A stretch of DNA of 64,000 nt from positions 62,001 to 126,000 of the forward strand of contig JAWHQI010000501.1 of NCBI GenBank assembly GCA_033032865.1, in the 5' to 3' direction. This DNA is from Dactylorhiza incarnata (Eukaryota > Streptophyta > Magnoliopsida > Asparagales > Orchidaceae). A model generated the notes under the pieces. The model did not search any database. It saw only the letters and a list, made by a program, of their open reading frames with translations, and had not been told where the DNA came from. Of the stretch, positions 42,705 to 53,277 are shown in pieces; the stretch's first letter is position 1; the number at the start of each line of letters is the position of its first letter. Position numbers and translations under genes: made by a program.

Positions 42705-43706
42705 TTGGCTCAATTGTTAACCGAGCGTTCGCAAGGGACCCTTCCCAGCAACACAGAAAAAAATCCTATCAATCAAGGGAAGAGTCTTACCGACACGGAA
42801 GTGGTTGACCCAAGTGAATTAGTAATCACTTGTTCTATTAATAATGTCAAAACTGCTGCCTTATGTGACTCCGGTTCATCCCGCAACCTCCTTGCATTGC
42901 AAGACGTTGCTAAATTGCAACTCGAAATGAACACGGACGATCGGAAGTCTTTGGTGCTTGCTAATGGGACCATTATTCAGTCGGAGGGAGAAGTGAAAAA
43001 TGTTGAAGTCATGGTCGAGGGTACGGTGGTGGTCGCTGACTTTCAAGTATTGGGACCCCAAGAGAACAAATCTATCCCCATCTTGGGAGTGCCATTCTTG
43101 AAAGAGAGCGGTGCCACTTTTGATTTCTCGGCAGGAAGTGTTATCATCCTTACTTGCCCTAAGATTGTGACCGAAACATTGTCTCGCTCTCCCCAAATTA
43201 TTTCTGATGAATCTCTTAGTAATGCAGGAATCATGGCTGAAATGGTATCGTTGGAGGAAGAAAAGGATGAGAAGCAGTCATGCGAAAAAGAAGAAGAAGC
43301 AGGCTTACGAAAGGAATGTGACCCGGAGAGGAAGGAGAGCCTCGTTTCTGAACCCACCAAGCAAAACTTAACTCGGGACAATGTCCCATTTTTATTTAGC
43401 AAGAAATCCTGTAATAAACCTCTTAAACAGTCTGTCTCTTGGGCTAACCCAATTGCCACTGCGGCAACGGAAGTGATGCCACCCACCACCAAGGTGGGAA
43501 AATCTGACGACTATCAACGCTGGCGCTCTCCAACCATGGAAAAGTTGAAACAAGAAAGACGATTGCGTGGTGCACGCTCCACTACTTCCAGTGGCAAGAT
43601 GGCAGAGGCTAGGGAAAAATTGGGTGACACCAATTTTGGCCCTAAAGCCTTCACCTCCAGCCTACAATCCACTAGAGACGTGCACTACAAAAGCGCGTAT
43701 AGCTGA
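42705..43706 (+). CDS. AthP protease-like frame with C-terminal extension, 333 codons
   Basis: After a gag tail (LLTERSQGTLPSNTEKNP) the frame contains AALCDSGSSRNLLALQDVAK (about 42850-42905) and PILGVPFLKESGATFDFSAG, the two halves of a retropepsin-type aspartic protease fold (catalytic D[ST]G and hydrophobic-hydrophobic-G). The active-site loop is DSGSS rather than AthM's DLGAS or the usual D[ST]GA, so it is diverged from AthM's protease. A charged tail follows (EEEKDEKQSCEKEEEAGLRK) and the frame closes at 43706 (KSAYS). No RT follows. Role: GAG processing, if active. Confidence 0.75.
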   Translation: MAQLLTERSQGTLPSNTEKNPINQGKSLTDTEVVDPSELVITCSINNVKTAALCDSGSSRNLLALQDVAKLQLEMNTDDRKSLVLANGTIIQSEGEVKNVEVMVEGTVVVADFQVLGPQENKSIPILGVPFLKESGATFDFSAGSVIILTCPKIVTETLSRSPQIISDESLSNAGIMAEMVSLEEEKDEKQSCEKEEEAGLRKECDPERKESLVSEPTKQNLTRDNVPFLFSKKSCNKPLKQSVSWANPIATAATEVMPPTTKVGKSDDYQRWRSPTMEKLKQERRLRGARSTTSSGKMAEAREKLGDTNFGPKAFTSSLQSTRDVHYKSAYS

Positions 43707-45504
43707 TGTTCTTCTTCTTGCTGCTATCTGTGTGTGTGAAGCTCTTTTTCCTAAATTTTCTGCTTTATGAACAATGCTTAATACAGGTATTTGGTCCACC
43801 TTTAAGGACGTTAAACAAAAAGGCTTCTTGGGAGACAACCCATGGGAACCACCCGGTTCCGCTTGCTTGCTTTAATTTCTATTATGTTCTGTTTGTTTTT
43901 GCTTTGGTGCTAACATTGCAGGTATGGCAACATTTTTGGCGGACCCATTTATGCTAGCTCTCGCTTGGTGGATGCGGAAGGAGAAATATTTAAAGAAGGA
44001 ACTACCGCACTTCTGGCATGCTCTTTTGTGAGCATAGGTCCTCTCTACCCCTATTTTCCCTACTCCTGAATTGCCTATTTTATTTCGTTTTGATCAAGTC
44101 TGGGGGAGAGAGAGAGTTGTGCACGAACACACACTTTGCATAGCATGTTAGAATGTGCTGAGTTAGGATTTATCATTTTGTTGCACACATTGCATACACT
44201 TGCACCTAGTTCACGCGCACTTGATCACGGGCGCTTATTAGATATTGCTATGAGGTTCCCCGCTCGTAAGAATTGGATTGTTAGTGTAGGAGTGAGGAGT
44301 AGAGAAAAATGTTGACTCGAGTAGTGATCTAGTCAAATGCTCCCGTCACGCCTAGGAATTTAATTAGAGTAGAATAAAATTCAAAGTTATAATTTAATTA
44401 TTTTTATTATAGTAGCTGCAATTTATTTTACTTTAGTGATGAATCCGGTGAATTCAACGGTAGCGTAAGGTCGAGTGTAGTTGTACTAGTAGTAGCTTAT
44501 TACTAGGGTCAGAAGGAAGGACAACCTTTCTCGGTGGCTAGAACTTGCACTAGGCTACTCTTTCAACGATTGCGTTGAAGTACTCATTATAAAATGTGAT
44601 ATAGGCCATTTTTTGATCCGTTTGTGCTTTTGAAATCCTCACCAACGTAATCACCTTTGCAAGCCCACTTGAGCCTACCTTTCCTCCTTGTTTAGCTCCA
44701 CAAAAATTTCACCAAAGCCATACGGCCAAACCTATTTTCGCACCAACTTTTGAGCTGAAAAAAACTTCATTTGGTGTTATCTCTGTGGTGTATGGCAGCT
44801 TTGATTTAGCTAAAGGAACTGTTTTATTGTGCTTACAAAAGTATTTTGTCGAGAAGAGAATAGAAAAGAAGAAAGAAGAAAAAAAAAGAAGAAAAAAAGT
44901 TGTTCAAAATGAATACTCTCTCGACAAATTCAAATTATATTTGGCTTAGCATGCACCTAGTGTTCAGTTGAAGTCTGTGGGTGTTGTGTACTTCTTGAAA
45001 ATGTTGTATTGGTGATTGTAATTCTCTTGAGTGCTCAGTTATGTTGAATGCGATTCCCATCGTCCTTTTACTTATCTAGCCTAAACTCAACCTAAGCCCA
45101 ATCCTAACCCATAAGTCCTATTGATTTTAGATACGAGTCGTCTCATGCAGTAGAGAGAGTGCGAACGTGCAAGCCTATGGACACCGACTTTGATGGATTT
45201 CTTAAGAGTTTGTCTCAAGCTTTGATTCGAGTAAAACTCTACTCATTAGTCACGCTATTTTCCCTTTTGCGCGACCGAAAGATTCACCAGGATTCACCAT
45301 CCAAGTAAAGTAAATTTCAAATTACTGTTCTAGAAATAGTTAGATATAATCTTGAGTTTAATTCTATTCTAATGTATTTATATGCACGTGTGCATGCGAC
45401 TTCACATAGGTCTCTACCGCTCAAACTCACTCTAACATCCAATTGTTCCGACAGGAGAGCTGAGTAGTTTGCCCGAGACGTGCAAATGGTTAAGTCTGAG
45501 GGTG
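43707..45504 (+). other. AthP noncoding region between protease and 3' LTR
   Basis: No convincing gene. Contains TTTGATCAAGTCTGGGGGAG near 44087-44106, a purine-rich motif typical of Athila/Tat elements, and a GAAGAAAGAAGAA tract near 44870. Immediately before the LTR the sequence is AAGTCTGAGGGTG, a weak polypurine tract. The same sequence is present at 26568-28371. Confidence 0.7.
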
Positions 45505-47008
45505 TGATGAGTCTCATTTATATACACATTTATGGACTCATCTGGGCCGTATTTCTAGTTGATGCACTACACTTTAGGCATATTGTTTATTATATTTGTT
45601 ATTCCTTGCTAGGTGCACTCTTAGGCCCGTTTCGGTGTGCATTTGCGCTCCTTGTTATTGGAGGTAAGCACATGGTGCTCCCCATCCCTTTCTCTATGTT
45701 TATCTAGTGCTGGAGGTGTTTTCCCAACTGTTTTATCTTGTGTACAGGTGGTCGGATCATCCTATTTTCCCCTAGAATTCATGATTGTGTGCAAGGCTCG
45801 GTCGTGCATTTTCTTGACGCACAGACGGTTGTGGTCGTGCGTTCTCATCTGGGCAGAAAACGGGAGTTCTGAGTTTGGTCGTGCGTTTTGACGCAAGAGC
45901 GGAATTGCCCGTGCGTGAGTCAAACACACGGACGCCAGTTTCTTCCTGTTTCTAGCTTTTCTGAATTTACCCGTGCGTTTTGACGCACGGGCGGATTTGC
46001 CCGTGCGTGAGTAAATCGCACGGGTGGCGCAGCTTCGTCTTCACGCCAGTTTTTATCTTTAATTATCGCACGGGCAGCGCACGATCGTGCGTTCGACCGT
46101 GCGTGCCCAAAATTCTGCCAGTTTATTATAAAAGCGCAGGAAATGCCGATAGAAGGGACCAGATTTTCCCTCGCGGGAAAAGCGCAGGAACCCCGCCATT
46201 TTCGCCCTTTCCACCAGAGGAGACAAGAGGAGACCATTTCCAGCGATCTCCTTCGCTACTCCTCCATCCGGGAGCACTTGCAAGCATTCTCCGCCGCTAG
46301 TTCAAGCATTCTTCGTCGAGGAGATCATAGAAGCGCTGAAGATCGTTGGAGCGCTGACAACCTCCTTCGAGTCCGCACACCATCTGAGGGCCGAGCCCGG
46401 AGAGAGCCCGACAACCTCTCACTCCGGCCGAGAACCCAAGACGCAGTGACATCTTCTATGTGGTCCTTTCTAAACTTTGATGCTTGCGCCTTCTCTTTGT
46501 GTTGTTGTACGAACGCTTGTTAGGTTAATATTATGGATTCTTGCTTGTGTTCATGTGCAATGATGATGTGGTGGTGAGAATAGCTTTCATTGTTGTTGTG
46601 ATAGCCTAGGTTGTTTGTGTGTGAAGCCACCTAGCAATTGCTAGTGGTGATGTTGGCGAAGAGGTGAATACGACCCTCACAAAACCTCGCATTGTGGCCA
46701 CTCCATCCGCTTACCGAAGCGCGGCATCGCGACCGCTGCATTCACCCACACCTTGCGAAGCGGTGCTTTTCGACCCGCATTTCTCTTATTTCCGCAATAG
46801 TTTAGGAATCCAATCACAACCCCCTTTGTTATTACTTAGTAATCCCTTTAACTAATTTCCGGGCAGAGCGAGTCATACTACCCAACTTGTGGTCCTTTGA
46901 GATCGACATTCGGGGAGTTCCTCCCTATTTTATTACTTGAGCGACCGGTGCACTGCCGTCGTATCGCATTTGGTGCTTGCTAATTAGCGTTGCTGAAATC
47001 GCGCATCA
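45505..47008 (+). repeat. 3' LTR of AthP
   Basis: 1,504 bp; near-identical to 28372-29875 and slightly less like 39185-40710. TATAAAAG at 46127-46134. CCGTGCG palindromes at about 45790-46110. Confidence 0.94.
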
Positions 47009-47407
47009 GTCATCGATGACGCCATTAATTTTGAAGGTGTCGCAAATTTCTAACAAGTTTGAAAGGTGTTGGTTTGGGTCCTCATCTGGCAAACCGTCGA
47101 ACTGAATCGACTGTTGTACCATTTGGATTATGCTTGATTTTATTTCGAAATTATTATTAGCTATCGCGGGGCGAGTGACACTTGACCCAGTATCTTCCAA
47201 ATTCGACCTGGAATAGTAGGCCATGGTCCGTTGTGGGGCCGCATTTAGATTGGGATCTGCCATATTATCCGCTATAGTATCGCCGGTTAATTCTTCGAGA
47301 TTTAAGGGTTGATTTTGATCACGAGATCGATTGCGCTCGTGAAAAGTGCTCCCGATTTTGAGATCAAAAGCAATTTCGGGATTATCCGAAGAGCTTCCCC
47401 GGGTCAT
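47009..47407 (-). pseudogene. AthM gag N-terminal part
   Basis: ATG at 47407, about 290 nt after the primer site: MTRGSSSDNPEIAFDLKIGS, AYYSRSNLEDTGSS, ANNNFEIKSSIIQMVQQSIQ, DGLPDEDPNQHLSNLLEICD, to FKINGVIDD at the AthP insertion. It joins in frame to DAIRLRLFPF at 39184. This fixes both the gag start and the fact that AthP is a later insertion. Confidence 0.92.
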
Positions 47408-47696
47408 ATACTATATATAAAAAAAATCTTTTTTATAAGTAATTTTTTTTTGGGGGGGATTTTTTTGATGATAATTTAAGTAAAAGAAAGAAAGAGCTTT
47501 TTAAATAAATTTTTTTGATTTTTTTTAAGATGAAAATATATATAGATGATTCGTGTTTTGAATTTTTTTTGTTTAGTTTTTTGAACTTTTTCTATTTTTT
47601 GGTTTTTTTGTTTAGAAATTTATGCACGAGAGAAAAAGGGGGAGGGAGGAGTAAAATATAAAATTAATAGCGATTCTTTTTTCGAAATAATAATAA

Positions 47697-47721
47697 ATCC
47701 CCGGCAACGGCGCCAAAAACT
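47697..47721 (-). other. primer-binding site of AthM
   Basis: AGTTTTTGGCGCCGTTGCCG then GGGA on the minus strand, directly after the LTR end. The duplicate site is at 30564-30588. Tat/Athila elements generally use this tRNA-Asp-type site. Confidence 0.88.
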
Positions 47722-49710
47722 TGACAGGTAAAATATTAAAAGCTTTGCAAAACCTTTCTTGTGATGTGATTAGAATTAGGCGGACGTTTTGGAGGAGTTT
47801 CGCGAGTACTCCAACTTCGAGAAACTAACCGTTATCCTATTTCGAGGAATAGAAGTAACGGTCTTTTCTTCTTTTGAAATATCGACGATTACGCCCCGGC
47901 TATGGCGCCGAATTCTCTAAATATGTAAATAGAAAAGGAGAGAGTTTTGCAAGTTTTTGTATCGTTATTATCCTAACTAATCATTCGAAAAGGCAAGTAT
48001 ACCTTATCGCGTATGAGTGATTAATTTTATAAAGTTAAAAGAGCGATGACGATGATAATTATTAAGCGACTACGTGTGTTAGCGAAAACAAAGAAACAAT
48101 TATAAGGGAAAAAGGTGCACACTAAATTAAAAACACACGCACTCTACGGAATTGAAATGACAAAATTAAAGGACAGAAATGGCAATCTCTACCCGAATGG
48201 GTAGAGGGGAAATAAATGCGGTGCAAGTTCTGCCCAAACGGGTAGACGGGAAATAAAAGCAATCTCTACCCGAACGGGTAGAGGAGAAATAAATGCAGGA
48301 CAATAATAAAAACGATGCTATTAAATTAAAATCTAAGTTAACAAAAACAAATTTATCCACTCACACACACACACACTTACAATAAATAAAAGACTAAATT
48401 AAAAACAAAAGCAATAAAATTTACACTCACACACACAACAATAAGAAAAGAAAAACAAGAATAATAAGAAGAACACCAAGAACAATAAGAACAAGTAGAA
48501 CAAAAACAAAATTTATATATATATATCCATATTACAACTTTTTGAAGAAAGTCTAAACTTGGGGAGCTCAAACAAGAGCAAGGAAATACATAAAATAAAA
48601 CTCACAAACACTCACAAAATAAAACTCACTGGAACACTCAAGAAAAACTCACAAACTTTACTTAGGTTCTAATTTTTATGAACCTTTAAAACAAGGGAGG
48701 AGGCCCCTTATTTATAAACAAGAAGGTGGGCTGCTGGTAGCAAAAAAAGAAGATATTTTAGGAATTTAGTGGGAAGCAGCTGGAGGTTCTAGAAGGAGTG
48801 TGCTGGACAAGCTTGCTGGAAGGAGAGCTGGCGGGTTGGGGTGCGAATAGCAGTTGGAAGCTGGCGGGTTCTGGATTGAGATTCGTCGAACGCCTGGTCT
48901 GAGAGGGAATCGTCGAACGCAGAGAGTTCGTCGAACTGCAAGTTCGTCTCCGCGGTTTGGTCTGAGTCTCATCGGGCAGGACTGTTCGTCGAACGCAGCG
49001 AAGAGTTCGTCGAATGCCTGCAGAGAAAGTTATCTATATGTTTATATAATATATATATATATATATTAATAATTAAAGATCGTCGAATGCCTGGACTGAG
49101 AGGGAATCGTCGAACGCAGCACGAGGTTCGTCGAACGAAGCTCGGGGAGAGTTCGTCGAACACAGCTGGGGGAGAGTTCGTCGAACGCAGCTCGGGGAGA
49201 GTTCGTCGAACGCAGCTCGGGGAGAGTTCGTCGAACGCAGCTCGGGGGAGAGTTCGTCGAACGCAGCTCGGGGAGAGTTCGTCGAACGCAGCTCGGGGGA
49301 GAGTTCGTCGAACGCAGCTCGGGGAGAGTTCGTCGAACGCAGCTCGGGGAGAGTTCGTCGAACGCAGCTCGGGGGAGAGTTCGTCGAACGCAGCTCGGGG
49401 AGAGTTCGTCGAACGCAGCTCGGGGGAGAGTTCGTCGAACGCAGCTCGGGGGAAAGTTCGTCGAACGCAGCTCGGGGGAGAGTTCGTCGAACGCAGGCAG
49501 ACATATATATTATTATTAATATTTATTATATATACATATATATACATATATATTTCATTATATTTATAATATATACATTATTATTACTATGTTACTATTA
49601 TGTTATACTACTATATTATTATATATATATATTCACATAATTTTTATGTTAATATATTTTTAATAACTAACTTAATTATATTCAATAAATATTTACATAT
49701 ATATTTAAAT

Positions 49711-49741
<31 letters not shown>

Positions 49742-49899
49742 TTACATACTTAAATAGTTCCTCTTTACATATAAATATATAAAAATAAAAATTAGCTAAA
49801 ATAAATTATTTATTCAATAATTTATATGGAATATGTACAATATTACCCAAAATTATGCTAAAAACTATGGTAAAAATATGCATAATTTACTATTCATCA
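47722..49899 (-). repeat. 5' LTR of AthM
   Basis: 2,178 bp, about 147 bp longer than the middle LTR because of extra minisatellite units (49110-49497, about 14 copies) and longer TA tracts. The minus-strand TATAAATAA is at about 48708-48716. The far end is TTCATCA (TGATGAATAG in sense), followed by target duplication AGCTG. Confidence 0.93.
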
Positions 49900-49904
49900 A
49901 GCTG

Positions 49905-50807
49905 CGTTTAAGAATTTTCCCGGACTATAACTATGATAGACGGAATTGAGAAGAAACTCCTATGAAAGGAGAAAGAACAGAACTTTCATCCTAAGAACGG
50001 AGATGGAACTGAAGCCTCCTGATTATGGAGTGATTAGACTACTAACATGTTTATTTATTCATATTCTCCAGTCTCGTACTGGTCCCATATTTACTGCCTT
50101 CTGTTTATTCTTTTCAATACTCCAGTTTCGCACTGGTCAGCTATTTACTGTTTTCTGTTTATTCTTTTCAATACTCCAGTTTCGCACTAGTCAGCTATTT
50201 ACTGCTTTCTGTCTATTTTTCCAAGACTCCAGTTTCGCACTGGTCAGTTATTTACTGCTTTCTGTCTATTCTTTCCAAGACTTCAGTTTTGCACTGGTCA
50301 GCTATTTACTGCTTTCTGTCTATTCTTTTCAATACCCCAGTTTCGCACTGATCAGTTATTTACTGTTTTGTTTATCCTGTTCGATACTCCAGTCCCGCAC
50401 TGGTCAGGTATTTATTGCTCGCTAATCCAGTCTCGTGTTGGTCCAGTTATTCCGGCCCCTTGCTTTCAACCTTCCTTTCTATAAACTGCTTTATTACTCG
50501 GCACCGCAGTTTATTTTGCACCATAATTATTATACTTATACCCACGGTGCTAACCCAGGTTTGGCTCTAGCAGACGGTTTTTCTGCTGGTGAGGCCTTAG
50601 TTGGGGATAACCGTGAGTTGAGTATCTCCTCCATAGTTAGCATCAAATAATGTGCCCCCACGTCCGTTGCGTCTCCCGACCAAAAGTTTGGTAACCGGTA
50701 GAGTCAAGAAAGTCGCGGCGGACCTGAAGTAGTTGTTCCTTTCTTTAAAATATTTGTGAACTGCTTGCTGTAAAAGTGGCGGGTCGGTCACGCACGCAGA
50801 CCGTTCG
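49905..50807 (+). other. middle piece of L4
   Basis: Noncoding L4 sequence between the AthM and chromovirus insertions, with the 54-bp array inside it. GTTCG at 50803-50807 is the left target duplication of the chromovirus. Confidence 0.7.
50055..50450. repeat. 54-bp tandem array (about 7 copies) in L4
   Basis: Units contain CTCCAGTTTCGCACTGGTCA and TATTTACTGCTTTCTGT. Corresponding points at 50141, 50195, 50248, 50302 and 50356. Confidence 0.9.
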
Positions 50808-50864
50808 TGTAACACCCCAAAACTTCCTGTGTTGCTAGCAGCCAAATTTTACAGGTTTAGCCGA

Positions 50865-51290
50865 ATTCGTCGAAGGGAATTAGACGAATTCGTCGAACGA
50901 GTTAAGGCTTTCGACGAATTCGTCGAACGCTATAAACTTTCGACGAATTCGTCGAACGGAAATAAGTCTTCAGACGAATTCGTCGAGCGCAGGCAGTCGT
51001 TCGTCGAACGCAGCTTTTCAGTCGTTCGTCGAACGCAGCTTTTCAGTCGTTCGTCGAACGCAGCTTTTTCAGTCATTCGTCGAACGCAGATAGCCGTTCG
51101 TCGAATGCAGGTATATAGCATTCGTCGAACGCAACTTCTTAGCCATTCGTCGAACGCAGGTTTATAGCATTCGTCGAGCGCAGCTTCTTAGCCATTCGTC
51201 GAACGCAGGTTTATAGCATTCGTCGAACGCAGCTTTACTGTCATTCGTCGAACGCAGTCTTAAAGCTGTTCATCGAACGCAGTTACAGTA
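50865..51290. repeat. TTCGTCGAACGCAG minisatellite in U3 of the chromovirus LTR
   Basis: Starts with four GACGAATTCGTCGAACG palindromic units about 35 bp apart, then about 12 units of CATTCGTCGAACGCAG with 10-14 bp spacers (CTTTTCAGT, TTTATAG, CTTCTTAGC). Ends about 115 bp upstream of the TATA box. The 3' LTR copy is at 58072-58492. Confidence 0.93.
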
Positions 51291-51406
51291 CGACGATTTG
51301 CGATATAACAGACCTGTGACTTCTTGATCAAAGCCGTTAGATCCAGGGCTTTAAATCCAAGGGCTGTGATTTATTTCTGGGTTATCTTAGGGTTTGTCCA
51401 GAGGGG

Positions 51407-51415
51407 TATATATAT
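51407..51415 (+). promoter_or_regulatory. TATA box of the chromovirus 5' LTR
   Basis: GGGGTATATATATCC; the matching site in the 3' LTR is at 58614-58626 with a longer TA run. Confidence 0.6.
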
Positions 51416-53056
51416 CCTCTTTTACTTATAATCTTTATCTTCTTCAAGCGTGAAAAAGACGGAAGCCGAGGAAGAAAAACGACGGCGAGGAAGAAGATCG
51501 AGGCTTCTTCTGCCATTGTCGGAGCTTCGAAGTTCCGAATCGCGTGTCGTTTCCAGATCTGAAAAGAGCAGCCCGTTGTGGTTCTTTCTATCCGAGTGAA
51601 ATCTCAGATCTATGACGGGGAAGAAACCTCCAAGGGTAACGATCCTTCCTCCCGGTCTTAGGACGGGTTTTGTCCTCTCATTCCTTTTTCTATGCTTGCA
51701 TGAGGAATCCCGTTCACCAAATGGGTGAAGTGTAGGATTTCCTCTAGTTCTTTGAAACTCCGGGTCGATTGTGTCCGTCCCCGGCATATTGCATTTAGAA
51801 ATCCGGTAGTCGTGTGGATTTAGGCATTTTGTGTGAAGTCTATTCGTGGTCGTGAGCCCGGATCGGTGATGCTTTGATTGCGACGTTGCATTTAGGTTAA
51901 GCCTAGAATCCGTGCCGGAGAATATCTCCGTGGGATCTTCTATTGTGTTGCGGGACTTGAGTTTTAGGTGCCTTTTGAGAGCCTAACGGAAGCCCCTTGC
52001 TTGGGTGGTTGAATGCAAACCTTCTCCACTAGATTTGAAGAGGAGTGGTCTTGTACCTCCTTCTTGGTTGTTTTGCGAAGTCTAAGTCCGTGTGAAAGGA
52101 TTGGATGCGTAGCTTAATTATGTGGGCACTTGTTATGCTAAAACCTTACGGGCCGAGGTGAAGTCGTACCTGCGTCGTACGGTAGATCGCGACGGTTAGA
52201 GCAAGGGCAAAGCTGAACCGAACCCGTTTCCATGCTGATCGGTAAGAGGTCCCTACCTCATGTAAGTCGTGTGATCATGGGAGAGGTCGTGGAAGGTGTC
52301 CTACCTAGACCGACCAAAAGCTCTTTTTCCCCATCTAAGGCTATGACCTTAGGGTGGAGTGTTTGTGATGAATTGATGTTATGTTAGCCTCATGTTGTTG
52401 CTTAGGCGGTTGTGGGGAACCTTCGGGTGAACCCAACCAACATCATGTGCATACCTAGGTTCCCTTTCTCTTGATGCTCAACCTAGAAGATTGATTTTGC
52501 TTGAAACCTCACCTTGTGTAGTGCAGTTTACACTTTCTTTATATTATTACATGTTGCATGTACGGCTTGCTTGCAGGTTAGCGGTGACACGCCCCTGAGC
52601 CGGCTAGATGGCCGGGGGGTGGGATCGTTACGCGGTTTGTGGTCAGCTCATAGCTGACCCTCGTTTACCTCTTATTGGATGTTGGTTGCAGGTGCAGATG
52701 AGCCTAGCGGGAAATAGCGGGCGGTGGCCCTTTTGTTGTGTTGGCCCTCGAAGGCCAACCTCTTTTCTGCTTTACATGTATTGCCGGCCTGCGTGCCGAT
52801 GTATGTTTTGAGTTTCTATACATTTGATAAATGTAAGGCCTTAAGGTCGTAACTCTATTTGTTTCATTCCTGGGATAGTGGACAATTCTAAAAGATGTTT
52901 AATCCAAATGCTTCCGCTTACGCTTTTTATACTCTTGTGTAGTTGCTGTTCTTTTCTGTTTATCACCTTATAATGCCTAGCTAGTGTGTATAGTATGGCG
53001 TGGGGTCCCGGCCGGACCTACTGTTATATTATTTGTACTGGCAGAGTGTTACAATT

Positions 53057-53067
53057 TGGTATCGAAC
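53057..53067 (+). other. primer-binding site of the chromovirus
   Basis: TGGTATCGAAC, 3 bp after the 5' LTR; matches the initiator Met tRNA complement TGGTATCAGAG over the first seven bases, then diverges. Confidence 0.65.
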
Positions 53068-53277
53068 TTAGGGCGTCGATCCGTAGTTTAACGAATTCGA
53101 GACGAATTCCTTTTAAGGGGTGGTGTGCACGGATTGTGCATTCACCTAAAACGACAAAAAACTAAAAAGAATGTCCACTTAGGAATGGAAAAACATACTT
53201 GTTTGCGGAACCTGAGCGTTCCATGATTGTTGTTTGCTATGTTTTCGGTCACTAAATTGTGTATTGCACGATTATAG

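Larger units (their letters stand above)
39185..47008 (+). mobile_element. non-autonomous Athila-like element AthP, full length, target duplication GTCAT
   Basis: 7,824 bp, plus strand, inserted in the AthM gag codons. LTRs at 39185-40710 and 45505-47008; GTCAT at 39180-39184 and 47009-47013. Internal parts: primer site, gag (partly duplicated) and a protease-like frame, then 1.8 kb of noncoding sequence. There is no RT, RNase H or integrase, so it must rely on proteins supplied by a relative. Removing AthP and one GTCAT restores the AthM gag frame. Confidence 0.95.
26531..49899 (-). mobile_element. Athila-lineage element complex AthM, tandem LTR-internal-LTR-internal-LTR, target duplication AGCTG
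   Basis: Flanked by AGCTG at 26526-26530 and 49900-49904. It has three LTRs: a 37-bp remnant at 26531-26567, a complete one at 30589-32619 and a complete one at 47722-49899. The internal region at 32620-47721 carries gag, protease, RT, RNase H and integrase on the minus strand, and is interrupted by AthP. The second, shortened internal region (26568-30588) is a near-identical copy of 43701-47721 at an offset of 17,133 bp. Lineage: RT with FMDDFSVFG, protease with DLGASINLMP and a primer site TGGCGCCGTTGCCGGGGA are Athila features. Frame changes in gag-pol make this copy defective. Confidence 0.9.
50808..53053 (+). repeat. 5' LTR of the chromovirus
   Basis: 2,246 bp, TGTAACACCCC...GAGTGTTACA. 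U3 array of TTCGTCGAACGCAG at about 50865-51290, TATATATAT at 51407-51415, then a leader-like R/U5. Confidence 0.94.
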
